Source of the DNA: Nonomuraea sp. NEAU-A123
Lineage (GTDB): Bacteria > Actinomycetota > Actinomycetes > Streptosporangiales > Streptosporangiaceae
NCBI RefSeq assembly: GCF_018603905.1
Contig: NZ_JAHFZZ010000002.1
Location: 496,001-560,000 of the forward strand
Direction: 5' to 3'
Length of the DNA stretch: 64,000 nucleotides
Shown: one piece after another, positions 1 through 8,224 of the stretch
Numbering within the stretch: the stretch's first letter is position 1
Layout: each line of letters begins with the position of its first letter
Translations under genes and position numbers: made by a program
The notes under the pieces: model-generated
Database searches by the model: none
Told to the model about the DNA's origin: nothing
The model's input: the letters and a program-made list of their open reading frames with translations, nothing else

Positions 1-684
1 CTCGTCGGTGAGCCGCTCCGGGTCGTCGCGCTGGGCGGCGATCAGCGCGCTGATCAGGTCGTCGCCGGGCTCGGCGTGGCGCGCGGCGACGAGCCGGTCC
101 AGCAGCAGGTAGATGTCGCGCTGGGTCTTGAGCACCTCCTCCGGGGCGGTGGTGGAGCGGAAGATGCTGTCCACCAGCTCCCGCAGCTCGGGGCGGTCCT
201 CCTCCGGCACTCCGACGAGCTCGCAGATCACCTGCATGGGCACCGGGTAGGCGAAGTGTTCGCGCAGGTCGACGGTCCCGTCGGGCCGCACGTGCGACGG
301 GAGGTCGTCCAGCAGCATGCCGACGATCCCGGCGATGCGCGGCCGCAGGCTCTGGACGTGGCGCGGCGTGAGCGTCCGGGTGACGAACTTACGCAGCCGA
401 TGATGCTCGGGCCCGTCGGCGGTGACCATGTTGGTGACCTTGACCATGCCGATCAGCGGCCAGTCGTCGGTGATGTCGCCGTCACGGACGGCCGTCCAGT
501 TGTGCCAGTCCTTGCTGACCCTGCGGTCGGTCAGCAGGTCGGCCAGCAGCGCGTGATGGGTGACCGACCACGCCTCGACGCCGCCCGGCAGGACGACGCG
601 GACGACGGGACCCAGTTCCCGCAGCCGGGCGGCCTCGCCGTGGTGGTCGGTCCCGGCGGGGTCGAGGGTGACTACAGGGATCAT
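1..684 (-). CDS. Cytochrome P450, N-terminal part (CYP154-like partner of the conservon P450)
   Basis: The N-terminal 228 codons of a cytochrome P450 are in the window; the gene runs off the left edge, so the heme-binding cysteine is not seen. The C-helix signature HHRLR is visible at residues 94-98 (HxxxR). Its ATG overlaps the TGA of the upstream P450 (ATGA at 681-684), so the two are translationally coupled. In Streptomyces conservons, CYP157 and CYP154 genes are often linked in this way, and by position this would be the CYP154-like catalytic partner; that assignment is inference. Substrate unknown. Confidence 0.85.
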   Translation of the reverse strand, partial: MIPVVTLDPAGTDHHGEAARLRELGPVVRVVLPGGVEAWSVTHHALLADLLTDRRVSKDWHNWTAVRDGDITDDWPLIGMVKVTNMVTADGPEHHRLRKFVTRTLTPRHVQSLRPRIAGIVGMLLDDLPSHVRPDGTVDLREHFAYPVPMQVICELVGVPEEDRPELRELVDSIFRSTTAPEEVLKTQRDIYLLLDRLVAARHAEPGDDLISALIAAQRDDPERLTDE

Positions 685-1877
685 GAACGGTCTCCAAGCG
701 CGCTGAAGTGGACGGGCAGCGAGGCGGGGCAGCGGGTCCACGGTGACGGGTGCGGAGTCAGGTCCGCGGCGTCCACCGAGAGGCGTACGTCGGGCAGCAG
801 GTGCAGGGCCGTCTCGACCGCGGTGCGGGTGATGAGCCGGGCGGGGACGGGGGCCGGGCAGACGTGCGGGCCCGCGCTCCAGGCCAGGTGGGCGCGGTTG
901 CCGAGCTCGATCTCCGTCGCGCCGCCGTGGACGCGCGGGTCGTCGTTGGCCGCCGACAGGCCCAGGACGAGCGCGTCGCCGCGGGCGATGCGCCGGCCGC
1001 CGAGCTCGGTGTCGCGCAGGGCGTACCGGGCGGGCATGTTCGTCATGGGCGGGTCGCGCCAGAGAACCTCGTCCAGCGCGTCGTCGACGCCCAGGCGCCC
1101 CCCGCGCACCCGGCCCGCGAAACGGGGGTCGGTCAGCATGAGCCGGAACGTCTGCGCGATCCACGTGGTCGTCGTCTCCTGCGCGGCGGAGATCATCACC
1201 ACCATCGACTGCAGCACCTCGGCCTCGTCGCGCAGGTCGGCGTGGGCCAGGAAATGGCTGGTCAGGTCGTCGGCCGGGGCCTCCTTCCTGGCCCGCATGA
1301 GGCCGCCGAGCATCTCCTCGAACCTCCTGTTGCCCGCCTGGGAGTCCCCGGCGCTGCCGAACAGGGCGCGCAGCGCGGCCAGCAGCTCGTGGCCCTGGCC
1401 GGTGTCGAGGCCGAACAGCTCGGCGATGGCCAGCATCGGGACGACGGCCGCGTACTCGCCGACCAGGTCGGCGCTGCCGCGTTCGGCGAAGTCCTCGATG
1501 AGCTGCCGGCACATGGCCTCGACGGAGCGGCGCATGCGGCGCTGGTCGATCGCGGCGACCCCGTCGTCGATCGGGCGGCGCAGGCGGCGGTGCTCAGCCC
1601 CGTCGGCGCCGACCACGTTGGGCCGCCAGAACATCATCGGCCCCAGCCCCGAGTCGGGCGGCACGACGCCTTCCTGGAACAGCCGCCAGTTGCGGGCGTC
1701 GCGCGAGTACAGCTTCTCCTGCCGGGTGATGGTCAGCAGCTCCTGGTAGCCCATGACGAGCCAGGCGCCGACGCCCGGTTCGAGCTCCACCCAGGCGACG
1801 TCGCCCCATTCGCGGCGCAGCCTGCGGAAGACGCCGTGCGGGTCGGGGCAGGTCGTGGTGGCGGACAGGGGGATCAT
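681..1877 (-). CDS. Cytochrome P450 lacking the ExxR motif (CYP157-like, CvnE)
   Basis: A 398-residue soluble class I type P450. Visible: C-helix HRRLR near residue 95, I-helix AAQETTTT at 231-238, and heme loop WSAGPHVCPA with the axial cysteine at about residue 340. The K-helix, where almost all P450s have ExxR, reads E270-V-L-W273, so the arginine is replaced by tryptophan (an arginine follows one residue later). That loss is known for the CYP157 family, whose members sit in conservons. The start overlaps the stop of the GTPase gene upstream (ATGA at 1874-1877). Redox partners are not encoded here. It may oxidise a small molecule or serve a regulatory role; the substrate cannot be told from sequence. 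Confidence 0.9.
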   Translation of the reverse strand: MIPLSATTTCPDPHGVFRRLRREWGDVAWVELEPGVGAWLVMGYQELLTITRQEKLYSRDARNWRLFQEGVVPPDSGLGPMMFWRPNVVGADGAEHRRLRRPIDDGVAAIDQRRMRRSVEAMCRQLIEDFAERGSADLVGEYAAVVPMLAIAELFGLDTGQGHELLAALRALFGSAGDSQAGNRRFEEMLGGLMRARKEAPADDLTSHFLAHADLRDEAEVLQSMVVMISAAQETTTTWIAQTFRLMLTDPRFAGRVRGGRLGVDDALDEVLWRDPPMTNMPARYALRDTELGGRRIARGDALVLGLSAANDDPRVHGGATEIELGNRAHLAWSAGPHVCPAPVPARLITRTAVETALHLLPDVRLSVDAADLTPHPSPWTRCPASLPVHFSALGDRS

Positions 1878-2470
1878 GAGGGGCCCTTCTGCGTGGCCAG
1901 CGCGTGCTTGACGAGGGCGATCAGAGCGTCCACCGACGAGGACCGGCTCCTGGCGTCGCAGTTCACGATGGGGGTGCCGGGCTCCAGGTCCAGCGCCTCG
2001 CGCAGCGCCTGCGGGCTGTGGCGCGTGGAGTCGGGGAAGTGGTTGACGGCGACGGCGAAGGGCAGGTCGCCGCGGAGTTCGAGCTGGTCGAGCACCTCGA
2101 AGCTACCCTCGATGCGGCGGGTGTCGACCAGGACGAGCGCGCCGACGGCGCCCTCGCCGAGCCCGGCCCACAGGTCCCAGAAACGCCGCTGGCCGGGCGT
2201 GCCGAACAGGTAGAGCGCCGTGTACGGGCTGAGCGTGATACGGCCGAAGTCCATGGCCACCGTGGTCGTGGTCTTGCCGTCCAGCCCGGCCAGGTCGTCC
2301 ACGCCGACGCTGGCCTGTGTCATGGTCTCCTCGGTGCGCAGGGGCTCGATCTCGCTGACCGCGCCGATCATCGTGGTCTTGCCGACGCCGAAGTCGCCGA
2401 CCACGAGGATCTTGACCGCCTGCTGCACGGTGTCGGGGAGGTAGCGGTCAGCTGAGCCTGCGGAGCCCAT
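1874..2470 (-). CDS. cvnD: Conservon GTP-binding protein CvnD
   Basis: A 198-residue P-loop protein of the conservon ATP/GTP-binding family. The Walker A motif GDFGVGKTT lies near residues 25-33, and the switch region is followed by VAMDFGRI and a GTPGQRRF segment like the DxxGQ motif of Ras/Arf-type GTPases. A further guanine-specificity candidate, AVNHF, is at about residue 141. In conservons CvnD forms a membrane-associated complex with CvnA-C, described as resembling a eukaryotic G-protein-coupled receptor module. It overlaps both neighbours by a few bases, placing it inside one operon. Confidence 0.93.
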   Translation of the reverse strand: MGSAGSADRYLPDTVQQAVKILVVGDFGVGKTTMIGAVSEIEPLRTEETMTQASVGVDDLAGLDGKTTTTVAMDFGRITLSPYTALYLFGTPGQRRFWDLWAGLGEGAVGALVLVDTRRIEGSFEVLDQLELRGDLPFAVAVNHFPDSTRHSPQALREALDLEPGTPIVNCDARSRSSSVDALIALVKHALATQKGPS

Positions 2471-2804
2471 TGAGCACCTCCTGGAGGGTTGTCAGATCTG
2501 GGCGCCCGGCCTCCGGGATGCGGGAGCGGGCTATCAGGTGGCCGGAGTCGACGAGGTCGGAGGCCAGGATCCCGGCCACGCTCAGCGGCAGCCGCAGGTG
2601 CGCGGCCGCCTCCGCCAGCGAGAGGAGCCGCCCGAACATGCGCAGCAGGTCGCGCGCCTGGCGGGTGGCCGAGGGCGGCAGCGGCTTGCCGGCGTCGGCC
2701 ACGACGAGGAGCGTGTCGAGGCCGACGGTGTTGCGGGTGGGGCGGGCCCGGCCCTGGGTGAGCACGTAGGGCCGCACCGCGCTGTCGTGGTACTCGCCGC
2801 TCAT
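2448..2804 (-). CDS. cvnC: Conservon DUF742 protein CvnC
   Basis: A 118-residue DUF742 protein. The characteristic RPYVLTQGRARP stretch is at residues 11-22, followed by a winged-helix-like region (LSLAEAAAHLRLPLSVAGILASDL) typical of the family. The start is the ATG at 2804 because it overlaps the TGA of cvnB (ATGA, 2801-2804). A longer open frame upstream is only a shadow of the coupled gene. It overlaps cvnD by 23 bases. Known family role: partner of the roadblock protein and GTPase in conservon complexes. Its biochemical activity is unknown. Confidence 0.93.
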   Translation of the reverse strand: MSGEYHDSAVRPYVLTQGRARPTRNTVGLDTLLVVADAGKPLPPSATRQARDLLRMFGRLLSLAEAAAHLRLPLSVAGILASDLVDSGHLIARSRIPEAGRPDLTTLQEVLNGLRRLS

Positions 2805-3217
2805 CTGCGCGTGGCCCCGCGTGCGGGGGTGCTGAAGTTCCTCTCGCCGATCTTGATGACCTGAGCCTGCATCTGCTGCGCGATGAGCCGCGGGTCGACC
2901 ACCGGATCGGTGATGACCACCAGGTGGGAGCCGGACCCGGCGGCGCGGGCGAACAGGAAGCCGCCCTCGAAGCCCACCATCAGCTCCCTGACGGCCCGGT
3001 TGCCGCCGCCGAACTCGCGCCCGACGCTCTGGGCCAGCGACTGCAGTCCCGAGCAGGCGGCCGACAGCCGGTCGGCGACGTCTCTGTCCGTACCTGCCGA
3101 GCGGGCCTTCAGCAGGCCGTCGGAACTGAGGACGACGACATGGCGGACCCCTGGGACCCAGACGACCTCGGCGATCATCCAGTCCTGGTCTTGGTGCATC
3201 GGTACCCCGTTCGTCAT
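2801..3217 (-). CDS. cvnB: Conservon roadblock/LC7 protein CvnB
   Basis: A 138-residue roadblock/LC7-domain protein. The pattern HVVVLSSDGLL, RELMVGFEGGFLFARAAGSGSHLVVI is that of bacterial roadblock proteins such as MglB, which act on small GTPases. The ATG at 3217 was chosen because it overlaps the TGA of cvnA (ATGA, 3214-3217); an upstream in-frame ATG at 3271 lies inside cvnA. It is expected to modulate the CvnD GTPase. Confidence 0.93.
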   Translation of the reverse strand: MTNGVPMHQDQDWMIAEVVWVPGVRHVVVLSSDGLLKARSAGTDRDVADRLSAACSGLQSLAQSVGREFGGGNRAVRELMVGFEGGFLFARAAGSGSHLVVITDPVVDPRLIAQQMQAQVIKIGERNFSTPARGATRR

Positions 3218-4791
3218 CGGTCGTCGTGGTCCCCGGTGTCGGGGTCGTGGTCGAAGAAGGCGGCCATCCACTCGCCCGCCTGCTCTGGAGTCGCGGGCCG
3301 CTCCGCGGCGGCGGAGCGCGCACCGCCCGGTTCCGTCGTGTCGGAGCTGGCCTCACCGCGGCGTGAGCGTCTGCGCGGCAGCGCGCCGCCCGCCATTCCT
3401 TCCGTCGTATCGCCCGTCCCGGGGGCGTGCTCGCCGGAGGTGTCCGGCGCGGGATCGTCCAGCGTGGGGTGTTCCTGAACGAGGTGATCCTGGGCCGGGT
3501 CGATCGGCTGGGCCTCGTGGCGCGGGGGGCGGGCTCGCGGCGGCGCTACCGCCGGCTCCAGCGTCTCCACGATCGAGCTGGTCACCAGGACGACCGCGCG
3601 CACCCCTCCGTACGGCGAGGGCATCAGATCGGCCAGGAACCCGTGGCGGCGCACGTAGTGCCCGATGACCGCGAGGCCGGTCTGCGGGATCTCCCCCACT
3701 TCGCCCACGTCGACGGGCCTGCGCCCGGAGACGATCTCGCGTGCCTGCTCCAGGTGGTGGTCGTCCATGCCGACGCCGCCGTCGTCGATCTCGATGACGG
3801 CGCCACGCTGCACGTTGCGTACCGCCACGAGCACCGCGGTCGCCGGCGGCGAGGACTGGGTGGCGTTGGCGAGCAGCTCGGCCACCAGGTGGATGAGCGG
3901 CTCGACCACGTGGGCGGCGACGGCGGTGTCCGGGTCGCCCGAGACCTCCACCCGCTTGTAGGCGACGATCCTGGAGGCGGCGGCCCGGACCACGTCGACC
4001 AGCGCGAGCGGATTGGGCCACTGCTGGCCCGGCCATTCGCCGCACAGCACGGCCAGGCTCTGCGCGTGGCGCCCTTGCTGGGCAGCGGCGTGGTCGACCT
4101 GCATGCTGGTCTCGAGCACGTCCGGGTTGCCGGGGTGGCGTTCGGCCATCACGGACACGTTCTCCTGGATGCGGTGCGCGGAGGTCTGTACGCGCCGGGC
4201 CAGCGCCAGCAGGGCCAGCCGCAGCGACTCCTGCCGCTCGCGGTCCTCCTTGGCGGCGCCGCCGACCGCGTCGAGCACGTCTTCCAGCAGCTCGGCCGCG
4301 TCCTCGTCGAGCCCGGGGCTCTGGTACGGCGCGGGCACCGCGTCCTGGGCGATCACGGCCGGGATCCGCGCCTCCACCAGGTGCTTGATCGCCTCCTGCA
4401 GCGCCTTGGAGCGGGCCGCGACGTGCTTGCTCCACTGGGTGTTGCGCTGCTGGAGGTGGCGCTGGAACTCCGCCTCGCGCTGCTGCATGACGCCCTCGCG
4501 CCGGCTCATCGCGCGCACGGCCTCCTGGTGGCTCTGGCGCAGCGCCGCCACGGCGGCCACGGTGGCGAGCGCGAGCGTCGCGGCGGCCACGCACGCCCAG
4601 ACGACGCCGGACCGGCTGTCGAGGAGCAGGGCGGCGAAGGCGCAGCAGGCGGCGACCACGGGCAGGGCCAGCGCCGCCGGCCATAGCCACGCGGCCTGAG
4701 GCGCCGGTGCCGGCGCCGGGGTCGCCGGCGTCTGAGGTGACCGTGCCGGACGGGCCGGGGCCTGAGGCGGTGGGGGTTGGGAACGAGCCAT
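3214..4791 (-). CDS. cvnA: Conservon sensor CvnA, histidine kinase-like ATPase
   Basis: A 525-residue sensor. A Pro/Ala-rich N-terminus is followed by two membrane helices (about 36-57 and 62-84), a coiled-coil stretch, then a HATPase_c domain with an N-box (ELLANATQ) and G1 box (EIDDGGVGMDD). No clear H-box (HisKA) is visible, which is usual for CvnA and suggests that signalling does not use ordinary His-Asp phosphotransfer. The last 100 residues are Pro/Arg-rich and probably disordered. The ATG at 4791 is preceded by AAGG; the frame extends to 4932 but the extra residues do not look coding. It heads the cvnA-B-C-D-P450-P450 operon, which has overlaps at every junction. Confidence 0.92.
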   Translation of the reverse strand: MARSQPPPPQAPARPARSPQTPATPAPAPAPQAAWLWPAALALPVVAACCAFAALLLDSRSGVVWACVAAATLALATVAAVAALRQSHQEAVRAMSRREGVMQQREAEFQRHLQQRNTQWSKHVAARSKALQEAIKHLVEARIPAVIAQDAVPAPYQSPGLDEDAAELLEDVLDAVGGAAKEDRERQESLRLALLALARRVQTSAHRIQENVSVMAERHPGNPDVLETSMQVDHAAAQQGRHAQSLAVLCGEWPGQQWPNPLALVDVVRAAASRIVAYKRVEVSGDPDTAVAAHVVEPLIHLVAELLANATQSSPPATAVLVAVRNVQRGAVIEIDDGGVGMDDHHLEQAREIVSGRRPVDVGEVGEIPQTGLAVIGHYVRRHGFLADLMPSPYGGVRAVVLVTSSIVETLEPAVAPPRARPPRHEAQPIDPAQDHLVQEHPTLDDPAPDTSGEHAPGTGDTTEGMAGGALPRRRSRRGEASSDTTEPGGARSAAAERPATPEQAGEWMAAFFDHDPDTGDHDDR

Positions 4792-5293
4792 GGTCACCTT
4801 CGCGAACGGGCTGGAGAATGCGCTGGTCTCAGGCGGGAGGCGGCGATGGAGACCCCCTCTGCCGAAGCAAGCGGCACCTCCCCTTCCAGTCCGTTGCCTC
4901 TGCGTCACTCCCAGTGGTGACACATCCGCCAAGATCCGATTATTCCGACTCTACTGAATCAGTCAATCCATTCCCCGCCGCGTGTCAGATATATCACAAA
5001 GGTGCCATTTATCCCTATTTGTCCTGACATGTCCCCTTTGCGGACGGCGGCGCGCCTGACACATTCCCGGCCCACCTTGTCAATGAATCGCGTCTTCCCA
5101 TCCAGCCAGGAATAGCCCGATAAGGACCACCCGAAAACGTTTCCCGATGACACCTGGACCCCTATGCCCCTTGTAGCGACAAATCCCGTCGCCCACAATC
5201 CATGGGAAAGCGCGGAGCCACAGGAAGGGAACTCATTGTGCGGACGAACAATGCCTTATTCGCATCCGGCCGGTCGCGAACGAGGTGCTGACG
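4792..5293. other. 502-bp AT-rich divergent intergenic region
   Basis: Between cvnA and the CAP-domain gene. From about 4930 to 5240 base composition falls well below the surrounding GC level. A 79-codon open frame on the minus strand (4959-5198) lacks the third-position G/C bias of real genes here, so I treat the stretch as non-coding promoter DNA for two divergent units. Only the candidate conservon promoter is recognisable. Confidence 0.6.
4939..4966 (-). promoter_or_regulatory. Candidate sigma70-type promoter of the conservon
   Basis: Read on the minus strand, TTGACT (4966-4961) is followed 16 bases later by AATAAT (4944-4939). Transcription would start near 4932, giving a leader of about 140 nt before cvnA. 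It sits at the edge of an unusually AT-rich intergenic stretch. Prediction from pattern only. Confidence 0.3.
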
Positions 5294-5788
5294 ATGGCAG
5301 GCTTACGCCCCCCTCTCCCCGACGCCACGAGCGACGGCTTCCTCGCGGAGGCGCTGGCCGAGGCCAATGCCCATCGTGCCAAGCATCACGCCCCACCGCT
5401 GGTCCTGGACCCGGAGCTCGTCGAGTACGCCAGGTCCCGCGCGGCGTCGCGATCGGAATATCCGGACACGCAGGCCGGGCACGACGGACTACGAGAAGGC
5501 ACCGGGGAGAACCTTTTCTGGGGCGCCGGTTCGAAAAAGCGGCCGCTCGCCGCCGGGAAAGCGGTTGCTGAATGGTACGACGAAATCAAAGGCTACGACT
5601 TCGGCAACCCGGAGAACGTCGCCGACTGCGGTCACTTCACCCAACTGGTGTGGAAGGGCAGCCGGAGGATGGGCGCCGGACGGGTGGCCGGACAGGGACC
5701 GGTTTTCTTCGAGACGTACATCATCTTCGTTTTCGAGGAGCCCGGCAATAAGCTCGGCCGCTTCGCGGAGAACGTACGGCCCGCCTGA
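5294..5788 (+). CDS. CAP (SCP/PR-1) domain protein without signal peptide
   Basis: A 164-residue protein that is essentially one CAP domain. Visible are the first helix with EALAEANAHRAKH, the CAP His in HFTQLVWKGSRRMGAG (about 116-131), and YIIFVFEEPGN near the C-terminus, which matches the CAP2 signature. Most bacterial CAP proteins are secreted, but this one has no signal peptide or membrane helix and resembles the GAPR-1-type intracellular subgroup. The ATG at 5294 has GAGG about 8 bases upstream; the in-frame GTG at 5285 has no better site. Function unknown. Confidence 0.85.
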   Translation: MAGLRPPLPDATSDGFLAEALAEANAHRAKHHAPPLVLDPELVEYARSRAASRSEYPDTQAGHDGLREGTGENLFWGAGSKKRPLAAGKAVAEWYDEIKGYDFGNPENVADCGHFTQLVWKGSRRMGAGRVAGQGPVFFETYIIFVFEEPGNKLGRFAENVRPA

Positions 5789-5991
5789 CTTCCGGTCCGG
5801 GAGCCGTGCCAGCCGGCGGCTCCCCTACGGCCCGATCGCCTCCGCCATACTATGCGAATACGACACATTTTCACTTTTGATGACCGAATCCACCTCAAAT
5901 GAATGCGGAAAATCACGTTACCGTCACGGAAAGTTCTGGTCAGCACTGTATCGGGGCGAAACGGTTGTGACGCCCAGGAGGTGGTGTAAGA

Positions 5992-6003
5992 CTCGAATTC
6001 GAG
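5992..6003. promoter_or_regulatory. Perfect 12-bp palindrome upstream of flavohemoglobin gene
   Basis: CTCGAATTCGAG, a perfect dyad about 107 bases before the flavohemoglobin start. Could be an operator; no cognate regulator can be named. Confidence 0.3.
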
Positions 6004-6071
6004 CGAGCGGTCGAGCCGGGGCCCGCCGAGCGCTCATCACCCGGAGCCGTCAGGGAGGTGTAACGACACGG

Positions 6072-6088
6072 CCGGAATGATATTCCGG
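6072..6088. promoter_or_regulatory. Inverted repeat just before the flavohemoglobin start
   Basis: CCGGAAT-GAT-ATTCCGG, 7-bp arms with a 3-bp spacer, ending 21 bases before the ATG and just upstream of the ribosome-binding site. Position and symmetry fit a repressor operator; flavohemoglobin genes are often controlled by NO-sensing repressors such as NsrR, but I cannot match this site to a known consensus. Confidence 0.4.
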
Positions 6089-6109
6089 TCAAAGGGTGGG
6101 GTTAATTTC

Positions 6110-7228
6110 ATGTCGTTGAATCCACGCCTGGTAAAAGAGAGTTTCGCCGTCGTGGAGCCGGTGGCCGACAAGGCCACCGCCTACTTCTACGGCCGGCTGT
6201 TCGCCGAGAGTCCGCACCTGCGGGGCATGTTCCCCCCGGCCATGGACATGCAGCGCGACCGGCTCTTCAGCGCTCTGACTCGCATCGTGTGGAGTCTGGA
6301 CAGCCCGGACAGCCTGGCGTCCTTCCTCCGCCAGCTCGGGCGGGACCACCGCAAGTACGGCGTGATCGCGGAGCACTACACCGCGGTCGGCAACGCCCTA
6401 CTGGCGACCATCAAGCGGTTCGCCGCCGACATCTGGGACGAGGAGATCGAAGCGGCCTGGGTGGCCGCGTACACGGTCGCGGCCAATCTCATGATCGAGT
6501 CGGCCGAGTCCGACTCCGGGGTCTCGCCCGCGTGGTGGCTGGCCGAGGTCGTCGACCACGAGCTGCGTACGGCGGACATCGCCGTCCTGACGTTGCGGCC
6601 GACGCAGCGCCTGCCGTACACGCCGGGCCAGTACGTCAACGTGCAGGTCGCGCGGTGGCCGCGCGTCTGGCGCACGTTCTCCATCGCCAACGCGCCGCGC
6701 GTGGACAACACGATCACGCTGCACGTGCGCTCGGTCCCCTGCGGCTGGGTGTCCACCACCCTGACCAGGGAGACCCGCATCGGCGACACGGTCATGCTGG
6801 GGCCGCCGATGGGCACGATGACGCTGTGCGACCGCAGCTCCCGCGACGTGCTGTGCGTGGCGGGCGGCACCGGGCTGGCGCCGATCAAGGCGATCATCGA
6901 GCACATCATCGCCTCGGGCCGCCGTCCCAACATCCACCTGCTGTTCGGCGCGCGGACGGCGGCGGAGCTGTACGACCTGCCCGACCTCATCCGCATGGAG
7001 GCGTCCTTCCCCTGGCTGCGGGTGCTGCCGGTGGTGTCCGGCCAGCCCTCCTACGACGGGATGCGCGGCCGGCTGCCGGAGGTCACGCAGCGCTTCCACT
7101 CGTGGGCCGATCACGAGGTGTACGTGTGCGGGCCACCCGGGATGGTCAACGAGACGGTCCGGCGGATGCAGATCGACGGCGTACCCCTGTCACGCATCCA
7201 CCGCGACATCGTGCAGGGAGAACGCTAG
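6110..7228 (+). CDS. Flavohemoglobin-type globin/ferredoxin reductase fusion
   Basis: A 372-residue protein with an N-terminal globin domain (about 1-130) carrying the proximal histidine in the DHRKYGVIAEHY segment, a FAD-binding beta-barrel with the RTFSIAN motif (about 190), and an NAD(P)-binding domain with GGTGLAPIKAI and YVCGPPGMV. Family members act as NO dioxygenases, turning NO and oxygen into nitrate at the expense of NAD(P)H. The ATG at 6110 follows GGGTGGGG at good spacing; an in-frame upstream start at 6077 lies within the inverted repeat and is less likely. The stop overlaps that of the convergent regulator gene (CTAG). It may be a second-type flavohemoglobin with another role; that cannot be settled here. 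Confidence 0.88.
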   Translation: MSLNPRLVKESFAVVEPVADKATAYFYGRLFAESPHLRGMFPPAMDMQRDRLFSALTRIVWSLDSPDSLASFLRQLGRDHRKYGVIAEHYTAVGNALLATIKRFAADIWDEEIEAAWVAAYTVAANLMIESAESDSGVSPAWWLAEVVDHELRTADIAVLTLRPTQRLPYTPGQYVNVQVARWPRVWRTFSIANAPRVDNTITLHVRSVPCGWVSTTLTRETRIGDTVMLGPPMGTMTLCDRSSRDVLCVAGGTGLAPIKAIIEHIIASGRRPNIHLLFGARTAAELYDLPDLIRMEASFPWLRVLPVVSGQPSYDGMRGRLPEVTQRFHSWADHEVYVCGPPGMVNETVRRMQIDGVPLSRIHRDIVQGER

Positions 7229-8022
7229 GAACCGGAGAGTTGCTGGAAGGCGGCGGCGGTCTCGTCGTCGTTGGGCCAGAACGTCTCGATGGCGAGCTCG
7301 GCGACCGTGACGTCCAGCGGTGTGCCGAACGTGGCGATCGTGGTGAACATCGACAGGATCCGTGTCCCGTGCCTGATCCGCAGCGGCACCAGGATGTCGG
7401 CCGGTCCCGGCACGTGCGCCACGTTCAGGTCCACGCCGGGGTAGGTGTAGGCGGCCAGCTCGTCGTGCAGCTCGGCCAGCTGCCCGGAGCCCGAGGCCTC
7501 CGCCTGCCGGCGCAACTGGTGCAGCAGGTGGGCGCGGACCTCCGCGAGGTTGACCAGCCGGCCGCCCATCGCCTCGGGGTGCAGCGACAGCCGCATCACG
7601 TTGACCGGCTCCTTGAGCAGCTCCTCGGGCACCCCGTCCATGAACATGGCCGCCGCCGAGTTGGCCGCCACCAGGTTCCAGGCGGCGTCCACGACGAGCG
7701 CGGGGTACGGCTCGTGCCCGGCGAGGATCTTGTCGAGCGCCTGCCGGACGATGGGGGCGCGCGCCTCGCGTTCGGGGAAGAGCGGCGCGAAGCCCGCCGC
7801 CACCAGCAGCCGGTTGCGGTGGCGCAGCGGCACCTCCAGCTCCTCCGACAGCTTCATCACCATCTCGCGGCTCGGCCGGGCGCGCCCGGTCTCGAGGAAA
7901 CTGAGGTGGCGAGCCGACACCTCGGCCTCGATCGCCAGATCGAGCTGGCTCACGCGCCGCCGCTGCCGCCAGGACCGCAGCAGATCCCCAAAAGACTCAT
8001 CTTCGATAGCAAGCGCTCCCAT
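7225..8022 (-). CDS. XRE-family regulator with MmyB-like ligand-binding domain
   Basis: 265 residues. An N-terminal helix-turn-helix of XRE type (about 10-65; VSQLDLAIEAEVSARHLSFLETGRARP split over the two helices) is followed by an MmyB-type ligand-binding domain to the end (LVVDAAWNLVAANSAA, VNVMRLSLHPEAM, PLRIRHG). Such proteins are widespread single-domain regulators in actinomycetes, often next to an oxidoreductase they control. It is convergent with the flavohemoglobin gene. A palindrome 10 bases upstream of its start suggests autoregulation. Confidence 0.9.
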   Translation of the reverse strand: MGALAIEDESFGDLLRSWRQRRRVSQLDLAIEAEVSARHLSFLETGRARPSREMVMKLSEELEVPLRHRNRLLVAAGFAPLFPEREARAPIVRQALDKILAGHEPYPALVVDAAWNLVAANSAAAMFMDGVPEELLKEPVNVMRLSLHPEAMGGRLVNLAEVRAHLLHQLRRQAEASGSGQLAELHDELAAYTYPGVDLNVAHVPGPADILVPLRIRHGTRILSMFTTIATFGTPLDVTVAELAIETFWPNDDETAAAFQQLSGS

Positions 8023-8031
8023 GCCCGCAAA

Positions 8032-8043
8032 CCTATCGATAGG
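8032..8043. promoter_or_regulatory. Palindromic operator candidate for the MmyB-type regulator
   Basis: CCTATCGATAGG, a perfect 12-bp dyad located 10-21 bases upstream of the regulator's ATG on the minus strand. Its placement at the 5' end of the regulator gene fits self-repression. Confidence 0.4.
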
Positions 8044-8224
8044 AGGGAAGCGGGGCGATTACCTCCCACGTAAGAGGGCACGGCAGCCCCTCGGCAGCGC
8101 CGGTGGCCTGCGCGGCTCTCCTACCGCTTGCGTAATCGCGCAGCAAATCGCCCAGTCCTCGGCGCTCCTGGTCAGGGCGTGGCACGATGGCCAGAAGCGA
8201 ACACGGGAGCGATGGGAGCTTGAC

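Larger units (their letters stand above)
5789..6109. other. 321-bp intergenic region with two palindromes
   Basis: Holds the promoter region of the flavohemoglobin gene. No coding signal was seen. A 12-bp perfect palindrome (CTCGAATTCGAG, 5992-6003) and a 7-bp inverted repeat (6072-6088) are the only structured elements I found; they are listed separately. Confidence 0.55.

Noticed and set aside
4959..5198. 79-codon minus-strand open frame in the AT-rich stretch
   Set aside because: No third-position GC bias, no ribosome-binding site and no recognisable protein pattern; it fits non-coding promoter DNA.
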